Shown piece by piece: positions 54,251-64,000 of a stretch of DNA of 64,000 bases. The first letter of the stretch is position 1; every line of letters starts with the position of its first letter. Made by a program: the position numbers and the translations under genes. This DNA is from Isoetes taiwanensis (Eukaryota; Streptophyta; Lycopodiopsida; Isoetales; Isoetaceae), in contig JAJEKV010000031.1 in the NCBI GenBank assembly GCA_021234155.1, positions 13,635,748 through 13,699,747 of the forward strand, written 5' to 3'. A model generated the notes under the pieces. That model was not told the DNA's origin. It did no database searches and was given only the letters and a program-made list of their open reading frames with translations.

Positions 54251-57051
54251 ACACAAAGTTTAGGCCCGGGGGCTTCACCCCTTTATATAGAGCATATGGC
54301 ATGTGCGTGCAAGGGGTCGACTGAAACCCCCCTGTATACGGCTTTTTGCGGGCGAAACCCCCCAACCATACGTACATATGAATTTTAATTTTTGGCCCCT
54401 TATCCGTACATGTACTCCAGTCCCAACTAGCAATCCATATACCATTTCCCATACATATACTGGACACCATAAGAAAAGTCCTAGCCCTTGTAGCACATAT
54501 GGTAACACATCATTTTTTGAATATTTTTTTAGTCATTACAAGAGCTAGCTAAGCTAGTTTGTTGTAGGGGTTAATGCAAGGTTAAAAGGGGCATCTAAGT
54601 TGATTAGGGAGTTGAATTATCAATTGCCCTACAAAGTTTATAAGGCACGAAAGGATAGATCAAATAGCTTCACAATTATTAGCCAATGTTGGCCAATGGT
54701 TTATAATTTTGAAATGTTGGCCAATGGTGAAATGTTGTCCTAACCCCTATGGTAGTTATGGTCCTAACCCTTATGGCAACACTTATGGCCAAACATCATA
54801 ACCTATGTCACCTCAAAAGGTTAACATCATAACCTATGTCACCTCAAAAGGGACGTTGACATCATAACCTATATACCTATGGCAAATAAAATCATAACCT
54901 TTAACATCATAATCTATTGGCATACTAGATAATATTAAGGTAGAGCATAATTTATGTTTTAAGTTTGTAATCATGAAGAGACGATAATTTTAACTTTTAA
55001 TCATAACTTTTAGTGAGTGCAACGTATTCATAATCATTTTAAAATTTATATCAGAAAAAGCTTCATAAATTAAATCAATACTACACCTTTTGCACATCTT
55101 TTTTAAGAAACCAGTTAGAATATATTATAATTGACCCATCTCTTTCGTAAATTTAAGCTCAAGTATGTATATTTACAATCAAACAGCCTATTTTTTGCTG
55201 CCAATAAGTCAGAATAAATCATGTTTGTTCTCTAAATCATGTACATTTACAATCAAACAGCCTGTTTTATGCTGCCAATAAGTCAAAATAAATCAGGTTT
55301 GTTCTCTAAATCATAACATAGTGAAGACCTTGGTATTTATACTCTATTGACTGATACTTGAAGAGCTCAGAGAATAAGTTCCCATGTTCATAAATACCAC
55401 CAAAAGGTAAGATCTCACCAAATCTGAAAATCTGAGTCAACAACAGGCCATATTCTTCCTATGATCCAACGTTTAAGACTCATTGTAGCCGAAAATAATT
55501 CCAAGAGAGAGAATTCTGGTTACCTGCACCCAAACAGACCAATATTAGCATACAAAATGGTAACAAGGAAAGGGGCGTCAGGTAAGCAATAGAAAACTCT
55601 GGCTTATCGCCCTTCACTTATTTATTTTCAGCAAAAATGTACTAATTTTAACCCAAGCAAATCCTAATGATCCAATGGGTAGATACATGCTGATAAGAGC
55701 TCAAATGTAAGTTAAAATCAGAGCTCAACAATGTTTATGCTGACACAATAAACCAAGCATCCGGCTTCCAGCAACATAATGAAAAGCTTAGTATTCATAG
55801 GTCCTCCAATAAACACCCAAATGAATAAAAAAGGCTGAACATGCTTGCTATTGCAGCTTACCAGACCCGGATGATGAGATGCCACTAAAAATCATACCAC
55901 TATCAACCCTATGAAATAATACTGGTTAAACACTTAGGCATCCTTTGAAACTGTGCTGGGTTTTGAAGAGAATAGCACAGACATTAAATCATGTAAAACT
56001 AGGAGCTGAGTACCTCTTAGATTATTATACTCAACTTAACAAGCAACTGTACCACTATTAGGCAGCAACGTCTAAGTATTAAATACCACTGAGCATCAGT
56101 TACGAAATCAAACTCAGATTAATGACCTTCATCTAGCCATCAAAGTTACATATTGCATATGTGGACTAGATCAATGTTATCATCAGCAAAACTACCGGAT
56201 AGCAGGCCTTAATATAGTACAGCAATGAAATATTGTTAAAGGAAAACAACCCTCAGATTTATGAGATACCATAAACACCATCAGGTGTTAAACCATCCAA
56301 ACAATCTCTGTTCAAACCATCAATCTATCCTACATTTTCACAGGCCAGCAAACAGCCACCATATGTAGCAGACTACAAGTGCTAGTCTATTGGTCAACTA
56401 ACCCCAAAGTGTTGAGAAGTCAGGTGCAAGAGAGCACAATCAGCAAGATATGCATTATTTTGAGCACCGCCATGCAGGGCTTTACTCAGGGAAGCTTATC
56501 ATGAAGACGCTGGCACCTTTTGGCAACTATTGGCCATAGAGCCTAAGATATACAGCAAACTCATGTAACACAGGACAAAATCATAAGCTGGATTTCATCC
56601 GCAAAGGGAAAAGATTACAGAAATAAGTCATAGAAACCATATATTGAAGCCCAATTAAAAAAGCATAGCTATATTATTCAGGTATTCATATAACTTATCT
56701 TACAGAATTCGATCTGCCATACTTTGGGTTTTACCAGCATTAAGATTAAAACATATAATTTCACAGACCTGATTAGGAGATCCACGTCCAGCCATACTTT
56801 GCATAGCTCTGCCATTACTAGGCTTTCGGCTGAAACTTCCTTATACCCCTGAAGCTTCCTGAAGCCCTATACCCCTACCCGGATCCATGCGGGAACGCCA
56901 TTTCCCGCCCACCAACCCCTACCGTTTTGAGTACTGCTAGAACTTGGTTTTTCGTACAACCAACCCATACGTCTACGGACCCCTTTGCCAATTAAAAAAC
57001 CCCCTACCAGTCACGATGTTGGTCTATACGGGTTCTTAATGGTGAAGTCCC
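54251..57051. other. No gene seen; AT-rich with a tandem repeat
   Basis: A 74-bp unit (ATTTACAATCAAACAGCCT...) is repeated twice at 55171-55314. Short ACATCATAACCTAT repeats lie near 54800-54900. The segment near 55525-55625 resembles 3027-3135. No protein-like frame stands out. Confidence 0.6.
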
Positions 57052-57124
57052 CGGGAGTTTAGGCATATACGCGAGTTGTAGGACAATCATATAAAAAGGG
57101 CAAGGACTATGTGTTACATAGGCG
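57052..57124 (+). promoter_or_regulatory. Second copy of the promoter-like segment
   Basis: Matches the minus strand of 15479-15540, including ATATAAAAAGGGCAAGGA and the ATG region. It then runs directly into the block homologous to 8295-8583 and not into the Cys-rich ORF. Confidence 0.45.
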
Positions 57125-57129
57125 TATCC

Positions 57130-57418
57130 CACCTCATGAAACCCAAGATATTATATTATACATAAAGCACATGAAGGGGTGGAGATGGCCGCTTTTCTGC
57201 TAACCTAACGGTGGAGAATGTTCTACAATCTGGTCTTCGGTGGCCCACATTAGATAAAGATGTTTAGCAGGCTTGCCTAACCTGAAGTGCACGCTTTCGT
57301 GCAATTCTAAGCTGCCCACATGGACCCAAACTTGCTTCCCTTACTACGTCCACGTCATCTATACCAGATGATTATGACAATGGCGTTGGCGCCAGATATG
57401 AGCTCTTTTTGTTGGATT
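57130..57418 (+). repeat. Repeat block shared with 8295-8583 (inverted)
   Basis: Begins ACCTCATGAAACCCAAGATA and follows the minus strand of 8583-8295 with scattered substitutions and small indels. Confidence 0.8.
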
Positions 57419-58050
57419 TCAATTTGCCTGTTTAGAGACCACTTGCAACCAAACAAACAATGCCATGTGTATAGATAATACACCAGTATGCAATTATCAA
57501 AAGAGCTATCCAACAATGATGCCTAATCACTTGTTTAACCAAAACTTTGAAAAGAATAACCTTGCTGTCTTAAGTCCACCTATTTATTGCTGGGCATTAT
57601 TGTGCTATTCATTCTGCAGCAGCTGGAGTTGGCTTTGTTGAATGCTTGATTTGAGTAGATGCTTGCAAAGTTTGCATGCTTTTCATTTATTAAGTATAGT
57701 CATTGTTCATGCCATACCACTCCATTTAATTGGTGTATGTGCTTTCCTTGGGAGCTTCATATTGCTTGTTTGATATTCTTGCTTGGCAAAGAACTAACTT
57801 ATTGTTTAAATGAAATGCAACAATTTATAGGATTTACTGTAGGTGCCCCCCTCTTAGATCGCTCTTGATGCCCAAGATCCTTAAACATTTAACACGTTAC
57901 GTGGTCCCTATTTATCTGTTCACTTGAAATTGCCTTCCTATCCATGTCGCATATTTGTGTTGCAAGAAGCTACATTCTTTCCAGTAGCCAAATACAAATA
58001 TTCCAATTGCCATTTCTATAAGAGTAAGAGAGTATGTTGCCATTTCTATA
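57419..58050. other. No gene seen
   Basis: No domain, transposon end or protein-like frame that I can recognise. Confidence 0.45.
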
Positions 58051-58418
58051 AGAATAGAATAGAATAGAATAGTTTTTTTAACGTCCATGGAGACCAATAG
58101 GTCATGGGACCCATACAATGGGCTAGTACAATCATTACTACTAGGATTAAAAAACCCCTGCCTCGAAAGGTTTTCAAGGGAAAAACCTTTGCAGTAATGA
58201 TGATACTAGACAAGCAGAGATAATGACTACTGAGGGCTCAGTAATTGCAGACGTTTATCTAGAACCTCAAGTATATATAATGCCAAGTCATGCACAGATG
58301 GTGCTCTGAGAAGTTGTGGAAGCGTGGAATGGAATGCTAAGGTCAAAAAATGATTCCGGACTATCTCAAAAGTAGGGCAACTCAGAAGAGTATGGCTTTC
58401 AGAAGAGTAAGAGAGCAT
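58051..58418 (-). mobile_element. LINE-E 3' end: ORF2 C-terminus, 3' UTR and (TTCTA)n tail
   Basis: The frame 58418-58227 contains SHTLLSCPTFEIVRNHF, which fits the E-x-HLLxxCPxxxxxR zinc-binding tail of several LINE ORF2 proteins, and ends DKRLQLLSPQ. The 3' UTR holds AGCCCATTGTATGGGTCCC and then a (CTATT)n tail at 58051-58072. It ties the shared 3' end at 15.6 and 54.2 kb to a LINE ORF2. The rest of the element is missing. Confidence 0.6.
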
Positions 58419-59769
58419 GTTCCCTTACTGACAATCAACGCGATATTCTACTTCATATTGAACAAAGATATATAGATGTGTGTCTCTTCATTGACAAAAA
58501 ATTTTATAGCCAAGTTCGTGCAGGCATGAATGCATGTATCAAAATGACTATTCATGCTTTAGGCTTGCTTTTGGGAACTCTAGATGCTCTTATTATGATG
58601 TACTCATTTTTCTTATTCCTATGCAACATTCATTCTAGTAAAAACATGAATACATCCCTACAAAAATCTCAAAAGCTGAGAGGCACCCAAACAACTCATA
58701 ACAACTCATAATTGTTGCAATCAATAGATAAACCTAATAAAGATAATGATGCCAAAATTTGTACACGTTAAATGTTTGCCTTTGCTCCAGGTGCATGCAG
58801 TCACTAGTATTCTTAGAGTATTCTTAGGGAACAATTAAAGAAAGCAATTCCACAATTGTAAATGACAAACAATGGTTGAAATTTCAATAATATAAAGTGA
58901 AAGTAGAAATTAAATAGATGGAACACACGTTATAATAATATGTTCATACAAGTGGCTATGATGCAATAACATAACAACCTATAAGGGCAATCTGATGGTG
59001 TTTCATCTTCTTTTCGTGCTCCTTCCACCCCTTACCTCCACCCAACCATTTATCCAAAAAATAAGAGATGACCTAGAGTATATGGACACTAAATTGCAAT
59101 TGTCTTGGTCTTGCACGCAAACTTCTAAAAAATGGATTCTAATTGTTTTTCATAGGAACCTCGTAGCATATGCTAGTTCATTTATATATCCTTGGTATAT
59201 ATTTAGAACATAATAAAAGGGAAACCCATTACACTCTAAACAAGTAAAAACATATTTAATAAGTGGTCTAATCATTCCAAATTGATTACTTTTTGTTGCA
59301 GGCTTCTATGTTTCAATCACCTTCATTTACGGTTTCATCTTTTTCTTTCTTCGCTTTCTTCCACGACTTCCAACCCAACCCTTTGCCGCAAGCCTGCACT
59401 ACTGCTAGTTATCTCTTTGCTAAGGTTTGTGATATTTTCCAAATAATTGGCAAGCTGTCTCAATGAGGTTCTAGGCTCTCAATCCCTTTATGCCCTTCAA
59501 ACCATCGGGAATGAGATTTGTGGGTCCAATTTTTCCACCTTCAGCTAGAACATTAGCACAATACATTTTCATCCTAATAGATTATCACACCAAATGGCTG
59601 AGGCCCGAGTGTTAAAAGATAACACGGTTAGAAGCGTACCTAAGGTATTATAGCAGCAAGTCATTACCAGGTTTGGCTGCTCAATTGAGTTACTATTAGA
59701 TCGTGGTAGACATTTTATTAGGAGACAATGGAAATACTTACTAGGGACTTTCCAGTCATGCATGCAGCA
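58419..59769. other. No gene seen
   Basis: Intergenic, without recognisable features. Confidence 0.45.
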
Positions 59770-59908
59770 GACGCAGCATGCATGCATGCATGCATGCAGG
59801 CAGGCAGGCAGGCAGGCAGGAGGGGAGACAAAGACACACACACGAGAGAGTGGGAGGGAGGGAGGGAGGGGGGAGGGAGGGGAGGTAGGTAGGTAGGTAG
59901 GTAGGTAG
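59770..59908. repeat. Compound microsatellite, ending in (CTAC)n tail
   Basis: Runs of GCAT, GCAG, GGGA and GTAG units. The (GTAG)n part at 59884-59908 reads (CTAC)n on the minus strand and directly follows a sequence (GTTTGGGTTCC...TTTGGTCCCCGTGG) that resembles the shared LINE 3' end, so it may be a variant tail. Confidence 0.6.
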
Positions 59909-60044
59909 ATCCACGGGGACCAAATCGGCCTTGGAACCCAAACAACAAAAGGGGCACGAAAACCCAAAAAGTAAAAAGAAAGAGATAGTGCTAATCTTAA
60001 TGCTAATTTTGTGCTACTTAAATTATCTAGACATAGCCAGCCCA

Positions 60045-60245
60045 AGGATTTGAAGGCCATTGATCTAAAATGATTGTTGCGCCTCCCATGTACACCGCCC
60101 ATTTCTTTTGCAGCGGGCAGCCCTGATCTTACAAAGCTCTTCCTTATGGCTACACAATTTAAAAGGAGAGAGATCCTCTTGTACTGAAAAACTAGTCCCT
60201 TTGAGATGGTTACCATGCTGAAGAATATGTAGGCAGCTGAGAGCG
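60045..60245 (-). repeat. Dispersed repeat R, copy 3
   Basis: Minus-strand homologue of 530-622 (strong) and 15780-15975 (weaker). It lies upstream of the (CTAC)n tail in the same orientation, as copy 2 does relative to the (TTCTA)n tail. Confidence 0.65.
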
Positions 60246-60327
60246 GCCTACATATGGAAAGCGGCCTCCGTGAGTTTTTGCTGAAGATCATGCAGTTTTT
60301 TAGAAGTTTAGATAGATTAACGGTGAA

Positions 60328-62945
60328 AAATGCCATTAATGCCCTGCTCTTGATGTAATCAAATTTGGGTATGATAAAAACCTGCGGGTAGAAGCTCTGC
60401 CGATGCTTCTTTTGAATGACCAAATGTTGATGCCCGGGAAGAAAGCCGAATGGATGAAATGGAGAATTTGTTTTTTTTCCTTTCCCTTTATTTAGATGAA
60501 TCCGGAGTTAGTGGAAGTGCAGAGAATTAAGGTAGATTGGCTTTCGGCTGAAGAAATGGGGAGGAAATTGAGCGAGATTGGCACTATCAAAGGATGAGCC
60601 ACAAGGATTGATTGGTGGGCATTTGTCAACTTTGGGCAAAGGTGATTGTGGAGCCGATTGTGGCGCGCCTAACTCTCCTTTTCACGCTGCTCGATGCCAT
60701 AGCCACTTCCGGCGTAGCTATCTTGTTGTTCCACCTGCTCAAACCGTGTTTAATAGGAGGACTCTGTTATAACATGGACCTTTCGCATCATTCCTTGACT
60801 GGAAAAAACAAAAAACTGTATTTTCAAACATGTTCACACTTCTCTACCTGACAAAGACTTTCCTATAATGTCTTACACCTCATAGACCTTTATCTACGCG
60901 TCCACTTTATTTGATAGATATACTAGAGGTGTATTGTATTCTCCTGGGCATCAGATCATCGGACATCTTGCAGAATATTCCATGAGCATCTATATTCGAA
61001 GTCAAGATGAGGTCAGATAGCCCTATGTTGACCCGATTCGTAATTCAATGGTTATCTTAGTATTCCTCTAACCTGATACAACACAACATGATGTTGATGT
61101 AACCTTATAGAACACAACATTCAAGCTTCCAACAGAGCAGGGCTTGGAGAATCGAACACCAATGAGATGCCAATGCCTCCGAAACAAACAAAAAACAAGC
61201 TCAGAGGAATTGAACCTCCGTGTTTCACCAGAAGCTTGTTTAACAAGTACAAGAACATGATGAAAACAAGCATCTACAACAGACGTTGCCCAACTTTTCT
61301 ATGGCACACCTTATCCTCAAGAATTGCAAGAATAAGTAAGTATTGGCTTAGTTTCCGCCTGTGGCACCGAAATTTGTGCAAGGAAAAAACAAGTTGCAAC
61401 ACTGATGAATGCGTTTACCTAAAAATCGTGCCTGTAATCTACCAAATCTGTGAAGAAGATTTGCGGAAAAGAGAGAGAGCCACGTGGCCGCCGATCCTAG
61501 TATGATATGCCCTATAGGCGTGGCTTCCAGTGAAGCACGCTTTCGCCATCACCAAAAGCTTCCCAACAAGTTATGGCTTACGGCGGACCCGCTCCTTCCT
61601 TAGCATGCAAGCAATAGGCAATCTAGAAGTACCGACACCGCACATGCCAAAATGGAAATACTCTAAAGCGCCAATCCAGAAAATACGACTTCTACTTTGA
61701 ATCAGGGGTCCAAGCCCGGTAATGTCATGTGTAGCATACGAATACTTGACAAAATCATAGAGAATCTTAGGTTATTTCTATACACTTTGTCATCACGGGC
61801 ACATTCTCTCAAAAAGCTTTCAAACCCGTTGATATCTCCTCATTGTTATGTGTCTCATAGCCCAAAACTCACTAGAATATGAAGCTCCCAAATCAACTAC
61901 TAGATTGTCAAAGCATCTAGTACAAGAAGCTCAAAATTGTTGTCAATCCTCATTTTCATATTGCATTGCTTGCACTCAAAGCAAGAAAAGGACATTCGAT
62001 GTCTATGTTGTTACGAACAAATGCTTAGATGACAACGTTTCATTTTCTTAGATCACATACCTTGATATTGCACTATTTCAATTACTTTAAAAATGTTTGA
62101 GAATAATGTAGTACATATGATACTCGAGTGCCCAATGATACCGAGGCCACCTTTTATCGAGGGTGCCATTTACAAACGCCAAATTTTGGGAATGGCAACT
62201 ATTCTACGTTCTTCAAAAACATTTAGCTAGGTAACTGCTTGGATGAAGGGGTTTCTACTGGGAAACCCAGCAGCAGCACGAGGGGCATTAGCCCCCAGGT
62301 GGTGTCATTGCCAGGAGACCCCCAACAGCCACCACCAGATGGTTGAAATTTCTTTCGACATTCTGTAATTTCAACCAAATACGAAATGGTAACTAGTCCA
62401 AGTTCTTCGGTTCAAACGTGAAAACATTCAACATTCTAGTTATTATGAGAAGGAAAAATTATACTTAATGCAGAAACTGGAGGTCCAATCCTTAATATAT
62501 CATTTATGGCCAACAACCCAATGGACAATTGATCACAAACACTCCAATACTTGACTTTTTTCTCTAGACCTTAGAGAATTGGCTTGCTACAATTTTGCAT
62601 GGATGACCTCAAAGCCATTGTTATTTTCCAAAGGCACTCTTTAATCCTATAAAACAGGTTGCTATCGCAATAAAGGGTTGCCCTCGATAGCAAGTTGCAA
62701 ACATGTGTAGTTGAGTATCACAAAATTAAACTGCATAAAATTATGTGCTTCCATTTCTCCCGTACTGAAACAATTTCATGTTTGTAACGTGTTTGTATAT
62801 TATGTTTCTTCCAACGACTTCTTGTATGAAAGACAATGCTCTATGCATAATAGACATATATGTATCAGCTCCTCCAATGCTCCTTATCTTCGATCATCAT
62901 TTCTCCTACATGTAAAGCCCGCTTTCCTTTTCATATCTTGCCCGT
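60328..62945. repeat. Copy C: start codon, leader and upstream DNA of the receptor kinase
   Basis: Matches about 32990-35613 in direct orientation with small deletions. On the minus strand the leader and MAFF start are kept, but the match stops about four codons into the gene and the frame runs on into other repeat DNA. It has no LRR or kinase sequence. It carries the unfilled MULE-2 target at 60830-60838. Confidence 0.9.
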
Positions 62946-63639
62946 CACCGACAATAAAAGAGATACACTTTGGACTATCACAGTCGTCGGATTCGTCGAT
63001 CCTACGACCCAGATCGTATGTTGGGGCCTGTGAGCACCTTTCGTTTCGCTTATAGTCATTTATGATTGGAGGCGCTTATGATTTTGAAATATGAAATCTG
63101 TTGATTCTTGTAGAAGGTTTTGAGAGAATATCGAACCTCTATATGACTTTGCCTAAGATTTTAGAATATGAAATACGGGGGCCAGTGAGGGAATTTGCAA
63201 TGTTGCATGCCTGTCTTGAGCACTTTGGCCTGTCAAAATTTGCAAATTGAAAATATGCATTGCAAACGAAAAGTCAGGTTATGAAGTTTGCTCGTCACGA
63301 GGACATGCGCCTACAATTAGTGCCTGTCATATGAAAGGCACCATTACAATATTTTCTTGTCATTTTTTATTACATTTATATATATATTTTTAATATATCT
63401 TCTATATTAAGTGCCTACCTACATATATAATAACCATCCAATAATAAAAGAAAAAAGAAAAGCCAATAAAGGAGGAATTTAATTTAGCACAAACTAATTA
63501 AACGTTAAAAAAACAGAAAGGGGAAAATCAGAAAGGGGAAAATCAAACAAATGGTGGTGGGCACACTGGCAGTGGCGGTGCCTGGCTGGCGCTGGCCCTT
63601 CCTTTATTTTGATTCGAATTTCCTTTCTTGTTTGATTTC
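62946..63639. other. Upstream region of the gene at 63883; no features assigned
   Basis: An AT-rich (TA)n-like stretch lies at about 63375-63400. I cannot single out a TATA box. Confidence 0.4.
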
Positions 63640-63787
63640 TGGAATAGTCCAGATTGCATGCATTCATACGAAGCTCTTGGGGAAGCCTCAAGCATCCAGA
63701 TTGCATGCTCTTCATACGAAGCTCTTGGAGAATAATCCAGATTGCATGCATTGAAGCCTCAAGCTTTATGATTCGAGCTTTATGCAG
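63640..63787 (+). other. Probable 5' UTR exon with short internal repeats
   Basis: CCAGATTGCATGC(A) occurs three times and TTCATACGAAGCTCTTGG twice. The segment ends TTTATGCAG before a GTAAAA donor. The transcription start is unknown. Confidence 0.35.
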
Positions 63788-63877
63788 GTAAAATCTGTCA
63801 TGATTCTATTCATTTGCATTATTGAATTCTTCTATGGGAAAGATTCATTAGAAATCAAAATGTTTTCTATGTTTCAG
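63788..63877 (+). other. Probable 5' UTR intron, 90 bp
   Basis: Donor GCAG/GTAAAATC and acceptor TTTCTATGTTTCAG/AAACA, five bases before the ATG. The T-rich tract before the acceptor fits a plant intron. Confidence 0.55.
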
Positions 63878-63882
63878 AAACA

Positions 63883-64000
63883 ATGGGAAAGAGGAAACGT
63901 CGCAAGCATGTGTTGCAGCAGCAACCTTCTGTGTCTTCATTCTTCAAAGGCAATGCTTCCACCAGCACTCCTTTGAATGTGCCAGAAGAACCTACCGCAG
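63883..64000 (+). CDS. Start of an unidentified gene, cut by the window end
   Basis: Thirty-nine codons, MGKRKRRKHVLQQQPSVSSF, FKGNASTSTPLNVPEEPTA, open to the end. The basic start followed by SSFFK recalls the N-termini of plant hAT- or ZMYM-type transposon-derived proteins, but that is too short to rely on. The well-placed intron before the ATG supports a real start codon. The next exon lies outside the window. Confidence 0.45.
   Translation, partial: MGKRKRRKHVLQQQPSVSSFFKGNASTSTPLNVPEEPTA

Noticed and set aside
57130-57418. Independent gene at the 57 kb promoter-like segment
   Set aside because: The frame after the ATG is only about 30 codons and not conserved at 8.3-8.6 kb.
59569-60423. 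284-codon minus-strand frame as a real gene
   Set aside because: It joins kinase leader, repeat R and a Pro/Ser run from a microsatellite; it is described as a chimera only.

Overview
The window is nuclear DNA from a land plant, most likely a seed-free vascular plant such as a fern; the clade is an inference. The signs are a spliced leucine-rich-repeat receptor kinase of the plant XI type, plant Copia, Mutator-like and CACTA elements, plant L1-type LINEs with a DUF4283-like ORF1, and beside them a second LINE lineage with a coiled-coil ORF1 that seed plants seldom carry. Most of the 64 kb is transposon debris. Only one gene looks complete: the receptor kinase at 29613-33000 (minus strand). 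A Cys-rich ORF at 14798-15490 is intact but unrecognised, and a new gene starts at 63883 and runs off the end.

Layout. 1-190: Ty3/gypsy integrase scrap. 0.6-2.6 kb: 5'-truncated plant L1-type LINE (LINE-A). 2.6-8.3 kb: AT-rich sequence with no convincing gene. 8.58-15.48 kb: a second type of LINE (LINE-B) read leftwards, ending in a (TTCTA)n tail, with tandem 5' monomers and the Cys-rich ORF at its upstream side. 15.5-16 kb: LINE 3' end and a dispersed repeat. 17.85-23.75 kb: a full-length but decayed plant LINE (LINE-C) bounded by a 17-bp target-site duplication. 24-26.8 kb: a TGCATGCA cluster and a CACTA transposase remnant. 27.1-28.8 kb: a relative of LINE-B (LINE-D). 29.6-33.3 kb: the receptor kinase. 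35.4-36.0 kb: thymidine kinase exon remnants. 36-42 kb: short duplications, fold-back repeats and an F-box remnant.

The receptor-kinase segment A (about 31.87-35.41 kb, extending to 35.61 kb in one copy) exists three times in direct orientation. Copy B (42.3-54.16 kb) holds part of the LRR region, the start of the gene and its upstream DNA. Copy C (60.33-62.95 kb) holds only the start codon and upstream DNA. Copy B has been hit by a Mutator-like element (43056-49199), which was itself hit by a Copia element with identical LTRs (44378-49097), and by a second Mutator-like element (50076-52229) carrying a piece of a cold-shock-domain gene. Segment A, and for one site also copy C, supply the uninterrupted target sites, so these boundaries can be read to the base.

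Two observations cut across the window. First, differences between segment A and its copies fall mostly at CAG/CTG trinucleotides and go mainly CTG to CCG and CAG to CG. That is the wrong direction for cytosine deamination and suggests base-calling error at CHG-methylated cytosines, so some frameshifts here may be artefacts. Second, several unrelated-looking loci end in the same LINE 3' end followed by a pentanucleotide (TTCTA)n tail, or in one case a tetranucleotide (CTAC)n tail.
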